From Butyrivibrio sp. AC2005 (GTDB lineage: Bacteria > Bacillota > Clostridia > Lachnospirales > Lachnospiraceae): a DNA stretch of 64,000 nt. Below the pieces are notes generated by a model, which saw only the letters and a program-made list of their open reading frames with translations, made no database searches and was not told the origin of the DNA. Both the position numbers and the translations under genes were made by a program. The stretch is taken from contig NZ_KE384137.1 in assembly GCF_000424145.1 (NCBI RefSeq), positions 186,001 to 250,000 of the forward strand. Reading direction: 5' to 3'. Positions 25,238-33,731 of the stretch are shown here, in pieces (within the stretch, counting starts at the first letter, position 1; each line of letters starts with the position of its first letter).

Positions 25238-25274
25238 ATTCCTTTCTTATATTCTGATTATGAAACAATAAATA

Positions 25275-25901
25275 TTATCTGTTCTCAAAGTCTTCAACAA
25301 ATTGCGTAATCAGCTTTACAGTTCCATCAATGCCAAGAACACTACTATTGATTGTCAGATCATAGGTGTCGGATCTTCCCCATTTCTTAGAAGAATAATA
25401 ATTGTAATAACTCTGTCTCTGTTTATCCTTCTTAAGAATCATTTCAAGTGCCTTGTCTTTTGTTGTGACATCAGGATAGCGATCCATTACACGATTAATT
25501 TTGTCTTCCTCATTACCATGTATGAAAATATTAATTACATTAGGATAATCAGCAAGAGCATAATCTGCACATCTTCCTACAATTACGCATGGACCTTCAT
25601 CAGCAATCTTTTTTATTGTATCAAACTGTGCCAGGAAAATTTTGTGGCTGATAGGCATATCAACAAAGCTAGAGGAATTATATCCAAAAGAATACGTATC
25701 CATAACAAGATTATACAAAAAAGATGTTGTGGGTCGTTCATCATGATCCTGAATCATTTCCTGAGCAAAACCACTCTCTGACGCAGCTCTTGTAAGGAGC
25801 TCCTTATCATAAAACTTGATGCCGAAACATTCAGCAACCTTCATGCCTATCTCACGACCACCCGAACCAAATTGTCTGCCTATTGTTATGATTGTATTCA
25901 T
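25275..25901 (-). CDS. Cytidylate kinase-like family protein
   Basis: A 208-residue P-loop kinase of the cytidylate-kinase-like group (CMP/dCMP kinase relatives). The N-terminus IITIGRQFGSGGREIG holds the P-loop, FYDKELL follows, and VIVGRCADYAL and the basic KDKQRQSYYNYYSSKKWG lid region are typical of this family. Substrate is unknown; the genuine Cmk usually has a different lid and lies near rpsA or plsC. aggaggttt leads its ATG, and an extended -10 promoter lies upstream. Downstream come yfbR and the deaminase-SLOG gene, all nucleotide enzymes, but a hairpin divides it from them. Confidence 0.85.
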   Translation of the reverse strand: MNTIITIGRQFGSGGREIGMKVAECFGIKFYDKELLTRAASESGFAQEMIQDHDERPTTSFLYNLVMDTYSFGYNSSSFVDMPISHKIFLAQFDTIKKIADEGPCVIVGRCADYALADYPNVINIFIHGNEEDKINRVMDRYPDVTTKDKALEMILKKDKQRQSYYNYYSSKKWGRSDTYDLTINSSVLGIDGTVKLITQFVEDFENR

Positions 25902-25942
25902 AATAAAACCTCCATGATAAAAGATTTCATAAATTTAATACA

Positions 25943-25951
25943 ATTATATCA
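25943..25951 (-). promoter_or_regulatory. Extended -10 promoter of the cytidylate-kinase-like gene
   Basis: The minus strand reads TGATATAAT, a perfect -10 with TG extension, about 42 bases before the ATG. A clear -35 is not seen. Confidence 0.6.
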
Positions 25952-26003
25952 AAAAAATTGACAGTATGAAATACCTCGCCTGAATTTTAGAGAAACTTAT
26001 CAT

Positions 26004-26948
26004 TTAGTTAAGTATTTCCAAAAGATGACTGAAATACTCCGGTAGCGGAGCATCTGTCTCTATATATTCACCTGTGACGGGATGCACAAAGCCCAGAGTT
26101 TTAGCATGAAGACATTGTCCCTCGAGTTTAAATCTGCTCTTCATAGAGGGGGCATATACAGTATCTCCTAAAAGAGGATGTCCTATATGGGCCATATGTA
26201 CTCTTATCTGATGAGTGCGTCCTGTTTCAAGTCTGCACTCTATATATGACATCTTATCCTTCTCAAAGCGTTTTAGAACACGATAATGTGTAATTGCTTT
26301 TTTACCCTGATTCTCAGGAACAACACTCATTTTTTTTCTGTCATTCTGGCTTCTTCCTATATTTGTAGCTATGGTTCCCTCGTCATCCTTTAGAATTCCA
26401 TGGCAAATAGCATGATAGACACGGTTAATGCTATGCTCCTTTAGCTGTTCTGCAATTCCTCTGTGGGCAATATCATTTTTACATATAATAATTGAACCGG
26501 TTGTATCTCTGTCTATTCGATGAACTATTCCGGGCCTCATAACCCCATTGATTCCTGAAAGCTCATCCCCAAGATAATACATCAGAGCATTAACAAGAGT
26601 ACCGTCATAATGTCCGGCAGCGGGATGCACAACCATTCCCTTTGGTTTATTTACTATAAGTACATCCTTATCCTCGTAAATGATATCCAGAGGAATATTC
26701 TCAGGTACTATATCAGGGATAATGGATTTTGGAATTTCCATAAAAATTGTATCACCCTCTGATACAGTTGTACTCGGTTTGACATTTTTTCCGTTAACTA
26801 AAACCTTATTATCTTTTATCAGCTTTTGGATATAACTTCTGGACATAGAATCAGAGAGAGAGCTCATAACTTTATCAACTCTCTCTCCATCCATATCATC
26901 GTTAACTACATAACTGACATTGTTTTCTTTTTCGATAGGCTCTGTCAT
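26004..26948 (-). CDS. rluD: Ribosomal large-subunit pseudouridine synthase, RluA/RluD family
   Basis: A 314-residue pseudouridine synthase. An S4 RNA-binding domain spans about 15-75 (ERVDKVMSSLSDSMSRSYIQ) and the catalytic signature HRIDRDTTG holds the essential Asp at about residue 145. QIRVHMAHIGHPLLGD is the conserved RluA-family distal motif. RluD modifies helix 69 of 23S rRNA; the clostridial YlyB position next to lspA agrees. Its ATG overlaps the lspA stop by four bases, so translation is coupled. Confidence 0.92.
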   Translation of the reverse strand: MTEPIEKENNVSYVVNDDMDGERVDKVMSSLSDSMSRSYIQKLIKDNKVLVNGKNVKPSTTVSEGDTIFMEIPKSIIPDIVPENIPLDIIYEDKDVLIVNKPKGMVVHPAAGHYDGTLVNALMYYLGDELSGINGVMRPGIVHRIDRDTTGSIIICKNDIAHRGIAEQLKEHSINRVYHAICHGILKDDEGTIATNIGRSQNDRKKMSVVPENQGKKAITHYRVLKRFEKDKMSYIECRLETGRTHQIRVHMAHIGHPLLGDTVYAPSMKSRFKLEGQCLHAKTLGFVHPVTGEYIETDAPLPEYFSHLLEILN

Positions 26949-27484
26949 TTAAACTCCCTGTACTTCTTCTGCTGTTTAAAGCTAAGGAAATCAAAATCCT
27001 TTTCCTTATAGTAAAAAAGGAACAAAATTATAAACAAAAATGTTGATACAGTTACATAAATATCAGCGACATTAAAAATAGGGAAATTAATAATTACAAA
27101 TGATATAAAATCTACTACATAATCATTTGCAATTCTGTCTATCATATTGCCTGCTGCACCACTTGCTATCATAACAAGAATTATTTGCAGATAAGTATAC
27201 TTCTTTTCCAAAGGGAGCTGAAAAAGTACATATGCAATTACAAGTAGTATCATAATGGCTATCATTACAAAAAACACCTTCTGGTCCTGTAAAATACCAA
27301 AAGCGGCGCCTCTGTTCTTTAAAAAAGTAAGCTCAAGCCATCCGGGAATAAGAACTATAGAATCCTTATCCATAAGATGTAAAACAGCCAGACGTTTGGT
27401 AAATTGATCAAGAATAACCAAAAGTATAATAGCTATAAAATCGATAGCAAGAAATAATTTCTTTTTTGCAGTTAATTTATTCAT
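26945..27484 (-). CDS. lspA: Lipoprotein signal peptidase II
   Basis: A 179-residue polytopic aspartyl protease that removes signal peptides from lipoproteins. Four membrane helices are visible, and both catalytic Asp motifs are present: GNMIDRI (Asp about 122) and FNVADIYV (Asp about 144). A charged C-terminal tail rich in Lys is longer than usual. It lies between aroB and rluD with a four-base overlap to rluD. The window encodes at least three lipoproteins (14.7, 31.2 and 57.6 kb) that it could process. Confidence 0.95.
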   Translation of the reverse strand: MNKLTAKKKLFLAIDFIAIILLVILDQFTKRLAVLHLMDKDSIVLIPGWLELTFLKNRGAAFGILQDQKVFFVMIAIMILLVIAYVLFQLPLEKKYTYLQIILVMIASGAAGNMIDRIANDYVVDFISFVIINFPIFNVADIYVTVSTFLFIILFLFYYKEKDFDFLSFKQQKKYREFK

Positions 27485-27503
27485 AATGAACTCCGTTTAA
27501 TAT

Positions 27504-28607
27504 TTATTCAAAGTCATCAGACCATGTGATTTCTTTTATAGCTGCTCTGGCTTCGTCATCAGTAACAGTGCTATCGAGTACAGCTTTTCCGACTTTTTTA
27601 AGAAGCACAAATTTTATACTCTTGCCGTCAGCCTTCTTATCTGAATGCATAAGAGAAATTATCTCATCAGCATCAATTTCGGTTACGGATATTGGTAATC
27701 CAAATGGAACGAACATGTCTCTTATCTCATAGTATTCTTCCATGGATAGCATCTGCCTCTTCCAGGAAATATAAGCAGCTGCAACAGCTCCAAGAGCAAC
27801 ACATTCACCATGTGATAATGAAAATTCCTTATATTTTTCAATAGCATGTCCTATTGTATGCCCGAAATTAAGAAGAGCTCTGTCACCCTTTTCTGTCGGA
27901 TCCTTCTCAACGACCTGTCTCTTTATATCGCAGCTTTTCTTTATCATTTGAATAAGAGTTTCCGGATCGCGCTCTTCGATTTCATACATATTTTCAATGA
28001 GCCACATATAGAAATCCTGATCTTTGATAAGACCATGCTTCATAACCTCAGCAAAGCCTGAAGCAAACTGCTCTCCGGATAAGGTATTAAGCACTTTAAT
28101 ATTCATATATACAAGAGACGGCATATAAAAGGCACCGACCATGTTTTTATAACCTTCATAGTCAACACCTGTTTTACCGCCAATACTGCTGTCAGTTTGA
28201 GCAAGAAGTGTTGTCGGAATCTGTATAAAAGCAATTCCTCTAAGGTAGGTGGCTGCTGTATAGCCTGCCATATCCCCTACAACACCTCCGCCAAGAGCTA
28301 TGATAAGATCATGGCGATCAAATTTATTCTCTATGAGTATTTTGTATATCTTTTCAATTTCATGAAGATTCTTATTCTCTTCACCAGCAGGAATTGCATG
28401 AATAATAACCCTTGTTGAAATTGCCTTAACTATATTTTCAAGCTCATCCGCATATAAAGGTTTTACATTTGTATCTGTAATAATAGCGATTTTTCTATTC
28501 TCAAATCCAAGTTCTGAAATATATCCCGTAAGACCATCGAAAGAATCATCAAAAACGATATTATAGCAAGGACTACCATTGTATTTAACATTTAAAATCT
28601 CAGACAT
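27504..28607 (-). CDS. aroB: 3-Dehydroquinate synthase
   Basis: A 367-residue NAD- and zinc-dependent enzyme that forms 3-dehydroquinate in the shikimate pathway. The NAD motif GGGVVGDMAGYTAATY, the PTTLLAQTDSSIGGKTGVD stretch and zinc ligands (MKHGLIKD, NFGHTIGHA, SHGECV) are intact. It leads the aroB-lspA-rluD unit; no other aro gene is nearby. A seven-pair hairpin (28616-28632) abuts its weak ribosome binding site. Confidence 0.95.
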   Translation of the reverse strand: MSEILNVKYNGSPCYNIVFDDSFDGLTGYISELGFENRKIAIITDTNVKPLYADELENIVKAISTRVIIHAIPAGEENKNLHEIEKIYKILIENKFDRHDLIIALGGGVVGDMAGYTAATYLRGIAFIQIPTTLLAQTDSSIGGKTGVDYEGYKNMVGAFYMPSLVYMNIKVLNTLSGEQFASGFAEVMKHGLIKDQDFYMWLIENMYEIEERDPETLIQMIKKSCDIKRQVVEKDPTEKGDRALLNFGHTIGHAIEKYKEFSLSHGECVALGAVAAAYISWKRQMLSMEEYYEIRDMFVPFGLPISVTEIDADEIISLMHSDKKADGKSIKFVLLKKVGKAVLDSTVTDDEARAAIKEITWSDDFE

Positions 28608-28615
28608 AGTAAACC

Positions 28616-28632
28616 TATCAGCATTGCTGATA
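28616..28632 (-). other. Hairpin abutting the aroB ribosome binding site
   Basis: A perfect TATCAGC/GCTGATA stem with a three-base loop ends at the agg that serves as the ribosome binding site. It has no T-run, so it may influence translation or be incidental. Confidence 0.4.
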
Positions 28633-28660
28633 TTCCTTTCAATAAATTGTGCATATACTC

Positions 28661-28690
28661 AAAAAAGGCAGAAACAAAAGTTTCTGCCTT
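28661..28690 (-). terminator. Terminator after sepF
   Basis: A perfect 11-pair stem (28690-28680 with 28675-28665) with a four-base loop leads into a T-run on the minus strand. Confidence 0.9.
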
Positions 28691-28709
28691 ATAGTTAACT
28701 TCTGTAAAA

Positions 28710-29231
28710 TTACATAGACTGCAGCCCTGAGTTACCCATTGTATTCTCAAAAGTGCCACTTAAAATATCCTGAAAATCTCCTGAAATATCAACACTTGCA
28801 GGTGTTACTATGAAGATATATCTGGAAATCTTCTGAAGATTTCCATTGATTGCAAAGCATGAACCTGATGTGAAATCAATGATTCTCTGAGCAAGCTCAA
28901 CATCAATGCCTTCCAGATTAAGTACAACAGTACGGTTGTTAAGAAGGGTCTCTGTTATCTCCCTTGCATCTTCAATAGATGTAGGTTTAACAACACATAC
29001 CTCCATACCGTTAGCGCTTCTGCCCCTGGGAGCTGCAGCTCTTGGTGCCGGTGCCGGCCTCTTAAGCTTTTCTTCATTTATCTCAATCGAGGGATCATCT
29101 TTTCCGATAGAACTTGCCTTATGAATAGGTTCGATGGTGTTATCATAGTAATCATCGTCCTGATCATAATATCCGCTTTCGTCATCCCCGTTCAGCTTCA
29201 TTGCTGATAAAAACTTATCCATTACACTCAT
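28710..29231 (-). CDS. sepF: Cell division protein SepF
   Basis: A 173-residue cytoplasmic FtsZ-binding protein that anchors the division ring and shapes the septum. The N-terminal amphipathic helix (MSVMDKFLSAMKL) should bind the membrane; an acidic and Ala/Pro-rich linker follows; the C-terminal core (about 80-165) shows NRTVVLNLEGIDVELAQRIIDF, a family hallmark. Start 29231 follows aggag by eight bases and gives the expected N-terminal helix. An HlyD-like gene precedes it on the same strand. Confidence 0.93.
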   Translation of the reverse strand: MSVMDKFLSAMKLNGDDESGYYDQDDDYYDNTIEPIHKASSIGKDDPSIEINEEKLKRPAPAPRAAAPRGRSANGMEVCVVKPTSIEDAREITETLLNNRTVVLNLEGIDVELAQRIIDFTSGSCFAINGNLQKISRYIFIVTPASVDISGDFQDILSGTFENTMGNSGLQSM

Positions 29232-29277
29232 GTGATTAACTCCTAACCCCAACAAAATATACAACGATTATATTATG

Positions 29278-30693
29278 CTAGTTTTCATCCGACGTGTCAA
29301 GGTTCTTCGCATCACCTTCTACAGTTGAAGCATCAAGAACAATATAGTCATACACGTTTAAACCATAATTTGTATTTGATTTAACGATAGAATATTCATC
29401 ATTCTGATATAAAATACTTATCTGTCTGAAGTCTGCGTATCCCTTATTGATATTATATACTCCGATAAGAGTGTCCTTGTTATTAACAGTATACTTGTCC
29501 TGAGAATCAGGTTTTATCAATAAATCTCCGTTTCTCAGAGTATCATCATCCACGTAATAGGAATCCTCATTCTCATTATAAAGCTCTACCTCAATAAATT
29601 CAGAAGTCTCATTACCATCTTCATCATATTTATCGCGAAGAACTCCGTAATTGTTATTGCTTCCTTTTGTAACATATTCCTTGGGAACGACAAAAAAGCT
29701 TTTTTCAGCAATAGATGAATTTGGTATTTTCAAACCACTTTCATCTTCAGTTATAAGTTCTACATTCAGGAATCTGTCCTTTGCAAATGTAATCATCGAA
29801 TTTGTAAAGGAAAGTCCTAAAAATGTATCACCGGCATCATTAGTGACATAAGATACCTTGCCCCAGGCTTCATCCTGATTTTTAAGGAATTTTACTTTTA
29901 TATATTCTCTTTCGGCGAGATCCTTTACTTTATCAAGGTCGTTTTCGTTAATAACGATCATCCAGTCTTCGCTGGTAGAAAGTTTAAATACGGGATCACC
30001 AACACCTACAAGAGAATTGCTTATAAGCTGCTTTCTTTCATATTTGGTACTATCGATAAGATCAGTGGTCATGCTGTTAAGATCAACACTTTCATAACCA
30101 TCAATATAATACTGAACAATTCCTGTATCGGAGGAATAGCAGTAATTTATACTCTGCATTGCACCTGAGTCATTACCTAAGGAATTGATACTTTTCAAAA
30201 TACTTGCACTTGCAAGCTTTTGCACTGTACCGTCAAGACTTAACTTAAAATCATATACGGAACCAAAGCTTTTTGGATCAAAATCAGCACTATAGCTTAC
30301 AATCTGAGTACGAAGCTCACTTAAATCCTCATCTGTCAAAGAAGCCTGTTCCGTTCCCTGCGTTTTCAGGTAATCAAGAAGATCTCCGGATTCGTCAACA
30401 GTATATACCAGATTGCCTACTGCAACGCGTTGACCTTCGGGTGCAAAGTAATTAACGTAGCCCGCATTCGCAGCTTCAACGACATGTTCATCTCTTATTG
30501 CGACAGCTTCGTATATATTATTTGAAGAAAGAGAACCCTCTTTTACCTCATAGCCTACTATATGCTTTTTACTGAAATAAGTAAAAACACAGATAACAAC
30601 GTATATAAGCATGAATGCGAAAAATACAATTCCGACATTAACATGCAGAAAAACAGGATATCGCGCTATCTTGTTTTTTTGTTTTTTTGCCAT
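29278..30693 (-). CDS. HlyD-like membrane-anchored adaptor protein next to sepF
   Basis: A 471-residue protein with a basic cytoplasmic N-terminus, one membrane helix (about 15-38) and a large outer domain. Two half-lipoyl-like segments are visible, one near GYVNYFAPEGQRVAVGNLVYTV and one near VGVGDPVFKLSTSEDW, as in HlyD/RND adaptor proteins. No transporter gene is next to it. Its place directly before sepF, downstream of the wall-synthesis cluster, is one I associate with Clostridia and suggests a link to division or envelope function rather than export. Function is unknown. Confidence 0.65.
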   Translation of the reverse strand: MAKKQKNKIARYPVFLHVNVGIVFFAFMLIYVVICVFTYFSKKHIVGYEVKEGSLSSNNIYEAVAIRDEHVVEAANAGYVNYFAPEGQRVAVGNLVYTVDESGDLLDYLKTQGTEQASLTDEDLSELRTQIVSYSADFDPKSFGSVYDFKLSLDGTVQKLASASILKSINSLGNDSGAMQSINYCYSSDTGIVQYYIDGYESVDLNSMTTDLIDSTKYERKQLISNSLVGVGDPVFKLSTSEDWMIVINENDLDKVKDLAEREYIKVKFLKNQDEAWGKVSYVTNDAGDTFLGLSFTNSMITFAKDRFLNVELITEDESGLKIPNSSIAEKSFFVVPKEYVTKGSNNNYGVLRDKYDEDGNETSEFIEVELYNENEDSYYVDDDTLRNGDLLIKPDSQDKYTVNNKDTLIGVYNINKGYADFRQISILYQNDEYSIVKSNTNYGLNVYDYIVLDASTVEGDAKNLDTSDEN

Positions 30694-30707
30694 ATTTTAA
30701 AACTAAA

Positions 30708-30737
30708 GATAAGCCGCGAGATAAAACGCGGCTTATC
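30708..30737 (-). terminator. Terminator-like hairpin between the P-loop gene and HlyD-like gene
   Basis: A perfect 11-pair GC-rich stem (30737-30727 with 30718-30708) is followed by TTTAGTTTT on the minus strand. It may only partly separate the upstream wall cluster from sepF. Confidence 0.75.
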
Positions 30738-30757
30738 CATCCTATCCATATTTATAA

Positions 30758-31177
30758 TTAGAGCGCTGTAACTACCTTGGATTTAACAGCTTCAGGAAGC
30801 TCAGATTCATCCATTGATACACTAAGTACGAAGTCAACATTAAACTTCTCACCAAGACGCTCAAGTTTTTCAATTGTAGAAGTGATATCTTTTCCCTCAA
30901 GACAAGCGATACTGAGGAAACCATCGAAATACATTTGTTGAAGATCGTGATCCTGTGAAATCACGCCACTGACGAAACCAAGAAACTCATCGGAATTTTC
31001 AATCATGAATTCCGGAACAACAATAAGTCGAACTTTGTTATTAAGTTCAAACATATGCTTTGTATTTCTATCAAGAAATACAACATTCCCCAAAATGTTT
31101 TTTACTTCGGTATTGACCTTGTTCAACAGGCATTTTGTTTTACCCTTACCTTTATTCCCAACAATTAACTGAACCAT
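30758..31177 (-). CDS. Small P-loop protein of unknown function
   Basis: A 139-residue protein with a Walker A motif GNKGKGKTK at residues 6-14 of the form chosen here. A possible Walker B Asp is less clear (MYFDGFLSIACLEG). Related proteins are sometimes labelled twitching-motility or PilT-like, but it lacks the hexameric ATPase features. Start 31177 is chosen as ggagg lies eight bases upstream; an ATG two codons earlier is too close to it. It follows the carboxypeptidase gene on the same strand with no terminator between, placing it at the end of the mre-wall cluster. Confidence 0.7.
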   Translation of the reverse strand: MVQLIVGNKGKGKTKCLLNKVNTEVKNILGNVVFLDRNTKHMFELNNKVRLIVVPEFMIENSDEFLGFVSGVISQDHDLQQMYFDGFLSIACLEGKDITSTIEKLERLGEKFNVDFVLSVSMDESELPEAVKSKVVTAL

Positions 31178-31224
31178 ATCCATACCCTCCAGTTTTTATT
31201 TTTTTTTGTTAATATTATTATAGT

Positions 31225-32208
31225 TTACTGACCCGTTATCTGCAATAACAAATCGGACATTTCAGTATAAAGGGTTTCTGTATCTTCTGCTCTCATTATT
31301 ACAGCAATATAGTTGTTTCCCGAAGTATCTGAAGCAAGCTGAATAAGGCAATGCCCTGCTGCTGCAGTTGTTCCTGTTTTACCGCCCAGAACCGTTATTC
31401 CGGCAGGCATTTGATAATTGCCATTAATAAAACCATTGGTATTTTTTACATTAACATCCTTAAGTTCTCCGGATGAGGTGTAATACTGAGTTGAGTAATT
31501 GGACATATGTATTATTTCAGTGAATTTTTCGTATTTAATTGCCTCATTGAACATTAGGTACATGTCATAAACACTGGTATAATGATCATCTGCCGTAAGT
31601 CCGTTTGGATTCATAAAATGAGTATGAGTACAACCAAGAGCTCTTGCCTCATTATTCATTTCCTCAACAAAGGCTTCTACACTCCCCGATATATTTTTCG
31701 CTATTAAAACAGCCACATCATTTGCCGAATACAACAAAAGAATATGCAGCGCCTGATCCAGAGTCATTGAATCGCCTTCACGAATATTCAGTACCTGTGC
31801 TCCGTCTTCTGTTATATAGACTTCAGAGTCAGCTCGTAAAACCTGATCAAGTGAGCCGTTTTTTAAAGCAACTATAGCAGTCATAACTTTTGTTAATGAT
31901 GCCGGATCAAGCTGAATTTGAGCATTTTTAGAATAAAGAGTTCTCTTATTATTGATATCAAATAATCCCAGACAGGTATTTTCGCTCAATGAAAGTGAAT
32001 CTCCTATATCTGAATTTGTCACACACAAATCTGAGGCGAAAGTTTTCATAACAACCGCCCCATTTTCACCATAATCAGCAGATGGAATTGTATAAGGAAA
32101 TGCATATTCCGCCCCAGAACATCCGGTAATTAAATTTGAAGAAACCAGCACTAAACATAATGCTACGAGGCGTTTCTTTAGATTACTTATACATCTCACG
32201 CCACTCAA
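31225..32208 (-). CDS. D-alanyl-D-alanine carboxypeptidase (PBP5-like), lipoprotein
   Basis: A 327-residue serine carboxypeptidase (S11) that trims the terminal D-Ala of peptidoglycan stem peptides. A lipobox LITGC (Cys about 30) suggests lipid anchoring instead of the C-terminal amphipathic helix of PBP5. Active-site motifs are complete: SLTK, SAN and KTGT. It starts with TTG at 32208, with gagg nearby, and overlaps the end of mgsA by 26 bases; GTG at 32199 is an alternative. It belongs to the radC-mre-rodA transcription unit. Confidence 0.9.
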   Translation of the reverse strand: MSGVRCISNLKKRLVALCLVLVSSNLITGCSGAEYAFPYTIPSADYGENGAVVMKTFASDLCVTNSDIGDSLSLSENTCLGLFDINNKRTLYSKNAQIQLDPASLTKVMTAIVALKNGSLDQVLRADSEVYITEDGAQVLNIREGDSMTLDQALHILLLYSANDVAVLIAKNISGSVEAFVEEMNNEARALGCTHTHFMNPNGLTADDHYTSVYDMYLMFNEAIKYEKFTEIIHMSNYSTQYYTSSGELKDVNVKNTNGFINGNYQMPAGITVLGGKTGTTAAAGHCLIQLASDTSGNNYIAVIMRAEDTETLYTEMSDLLLQITGQ

Positions 32209-32578
32209 GATCTCCTCTGTCTAATGATTTAATCAGCAATTCAGCTGTAGCAAGATTAGTTGCTATCGGGATATTATGCATGTCGCAAAGACGCATAACA
32301 TTATTTACATCAGGCTCGTGAACCTTCTGAGTAAGCGGATCGCGAAGAAAAATTACAAGGTCAATTTCATTGGCTTCAATTGCAGCACCTATCTGCTGAG
32401 ATCCGCCTAAATGACCTGCAAGATATTTATGAATACTGAGATTTGTAACTTCTTCAATAAGTCTGCCGGTAGTTCCTGTAGCATAAAGATCATGCTTCGC
32501 AAGAATTCCTCTGTAGGCTATACAAAAGTTCTGCATCAGTTTCTTTTTAGCATCATGAGCTATAAAAGCAATGTTCAT
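32183..32578 (-). CDS. mgsA: Methylglyoxal synthase
   Basis: A 131-residue enzyme that converts dihydroxyacetone phosphate to methylglyoxal, a glycolytic overflow bypass. The phosphate-binding residues TGTTGRL, the GPLGGDQQIG-like stretch here as [11 protein letters not shown] and the catalytic Asp in FLRDPL are present. It lies between rodA and the carboxypeptidase, a clostridial arrangement linking it to the cell-shape cluster, and overlaps the carboxypeptidase gene. Confidence 0.95.
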   Translation of the reverse strand: MNIAFIAHDAKKKLMQNFCIAYRGILAKHDLYATGTTGRLIEEVTNLSIHKYLAGHLGGSQQIGAAIEANEIDLVIFLRDPLTQKVHEPDVNNVMRLCDMHNIPIATNLATAELLIKSLDRGDLEWREMYK

Positions 32579-32597
32579 AGGTTACCCCTTCCCCAAC

Positions 32598-33731
32598 TTA
32601 AAAATATTTTTTGCCCTGAAGCCTTACATTTAGGACAAAGCCCATTCCTGTAAAGCAACTGACTAAAGATGTAAGTCCGGCACTTACAAACGGCAGCGGA
32701 ATTCCTGTATTAGGGAGTGCTCCGGTAGCAACACCTATATTAAGAAATCCCTGAAAACCTATCCAGGCCCCCATTCCTGTGGCAATCAGCTGCCCGGTTA
32801 AATCCTTTGCTCTTCCGGCGATGATAAAACATTCCAGAGCTATTAAAAGCAGAAGCACAATAACAGCACATCCGCCTATAAAACCAAATTCTTCACCTAC
32901 TACTGTGAAAATAAAGTCTGTCTGTGATTCAGAAACGAAACCACCATTTAAAACAGAACTGATTTCGTTTGTGTTATAGCCTTTTCCAAGGAGCTGTCCC
33001 GATCCAATAGCCATCATCGAATTAAGTGTCTGATAGGCATCGGAATTTGCATAATCTTCAGGATGAAGCCATGCAAGAATACGACTCTGCTGATATTCTC
33101 TAAGCAGAATACTCTTATCTGCAAGTGCATCAAAAATCACCAGTAAAGCCGTTGGGATTGAAACAGCTAAAACCGTAACTACAAATTTCATGTTAATACC
33201 GGCTGAAAACAGAATACAACTAACTATTACGGTAAGCATTATTGTTGTAGAAAGGTCAGGCTGCATCACTACCATTAAAAGTGGTGGTACTAAAAGGCCA
33301 AGACACACAAAAATAAAGTAAATTTTTTTGACTTTATCCTTACTTTTCATTATGAACGCTGAAAAAAATAAAATCAATAATATTTTAGAAGCTTCCGAAG
33401 GCTGGAAAACAACGCCGACATCAATCCATCTCGTAGCACCTTTTACTGATTTTCCAAGTGGTGTAAATACAAGCGCAAGGAAAAATATGTTTAAAATATA
33501 ATACAAAACATAAAACTTACAGATCACAATATAATCCATCAGGGAAACAAGTATCATCATAAACATTCCCAATACAAGTCCCATGATCTGTTTACTTTTA
33601 TATGAAGGATCCGCACTTCCAACGGCCATAACACCGATGCATGAAAGTGTAAGCAACATTATAACAAGCTTAAAATCGTAGTCAAATATACGATAGCTTT
33701 TCAGTTTTTCCAAAAATGTCTCAGTCCGCAT
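32598..33731 (-). CDS. rodA: Peptidoglycan glycosyltransferase RodA (SEDS family)
   Basis: A 377-residue polytopic SEDS polymerase that works with PBP2 in lateral wall synthesis. About ten membrane segments are seen, with GKSVKGATRWIDVG, QPDLSTTI (catalytic-region Asp) and GAWIGFQGFLNIGVATGALP and the PNTGIPLPFVSAG signature. The start at 33731 follows ttggag by seven bases and overlaps the PBP2 gene end by 11 bases. Position after mreBCD and PBP2 argues for RodA, not FtsW. Confidence 0.92.
   Translation of the reverse strand: MRTETFLEKLKSYRIFDYDFKLVIMLLTLSCIGVMAVGSADPSYKSKQIMGLVLGMFMMILVSLMDYIVICKFYVLYYILNIFFLALVFTPLGKSVKGATRWIDVGVVFQPSEASKILLILFFSAFIMKSKDKVKKIYFIFVCLGLLVPPLLMVVMQPDLSTTIMLTVIVSCILFSAGINMKFVVTVLAVSIPTALLVIFDALADKSILLREYQQSRILAWLHPEDYANSDAYQTLNSMMAIGSGQLLGKGYNTNEISSVLNGGFVSESQTDFIFTVVGEEFGFIGGCAVIVLLLLIALECFIIAGRAKDLTGQLIATGMGAWIGFQGFLNIGVATGALPNTGIPLPFVSAGLTSLVSCFTGMGFVLNVRLQGKKYF

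Noticed and set aside
25302..25781. A 159-codon plus-strand frame across the cytidylate-kinase-like gene
   Set aside because: It is antisense to a clear P-loop kinase and its composition is typical of a reverse frame of AT-rich DNA.
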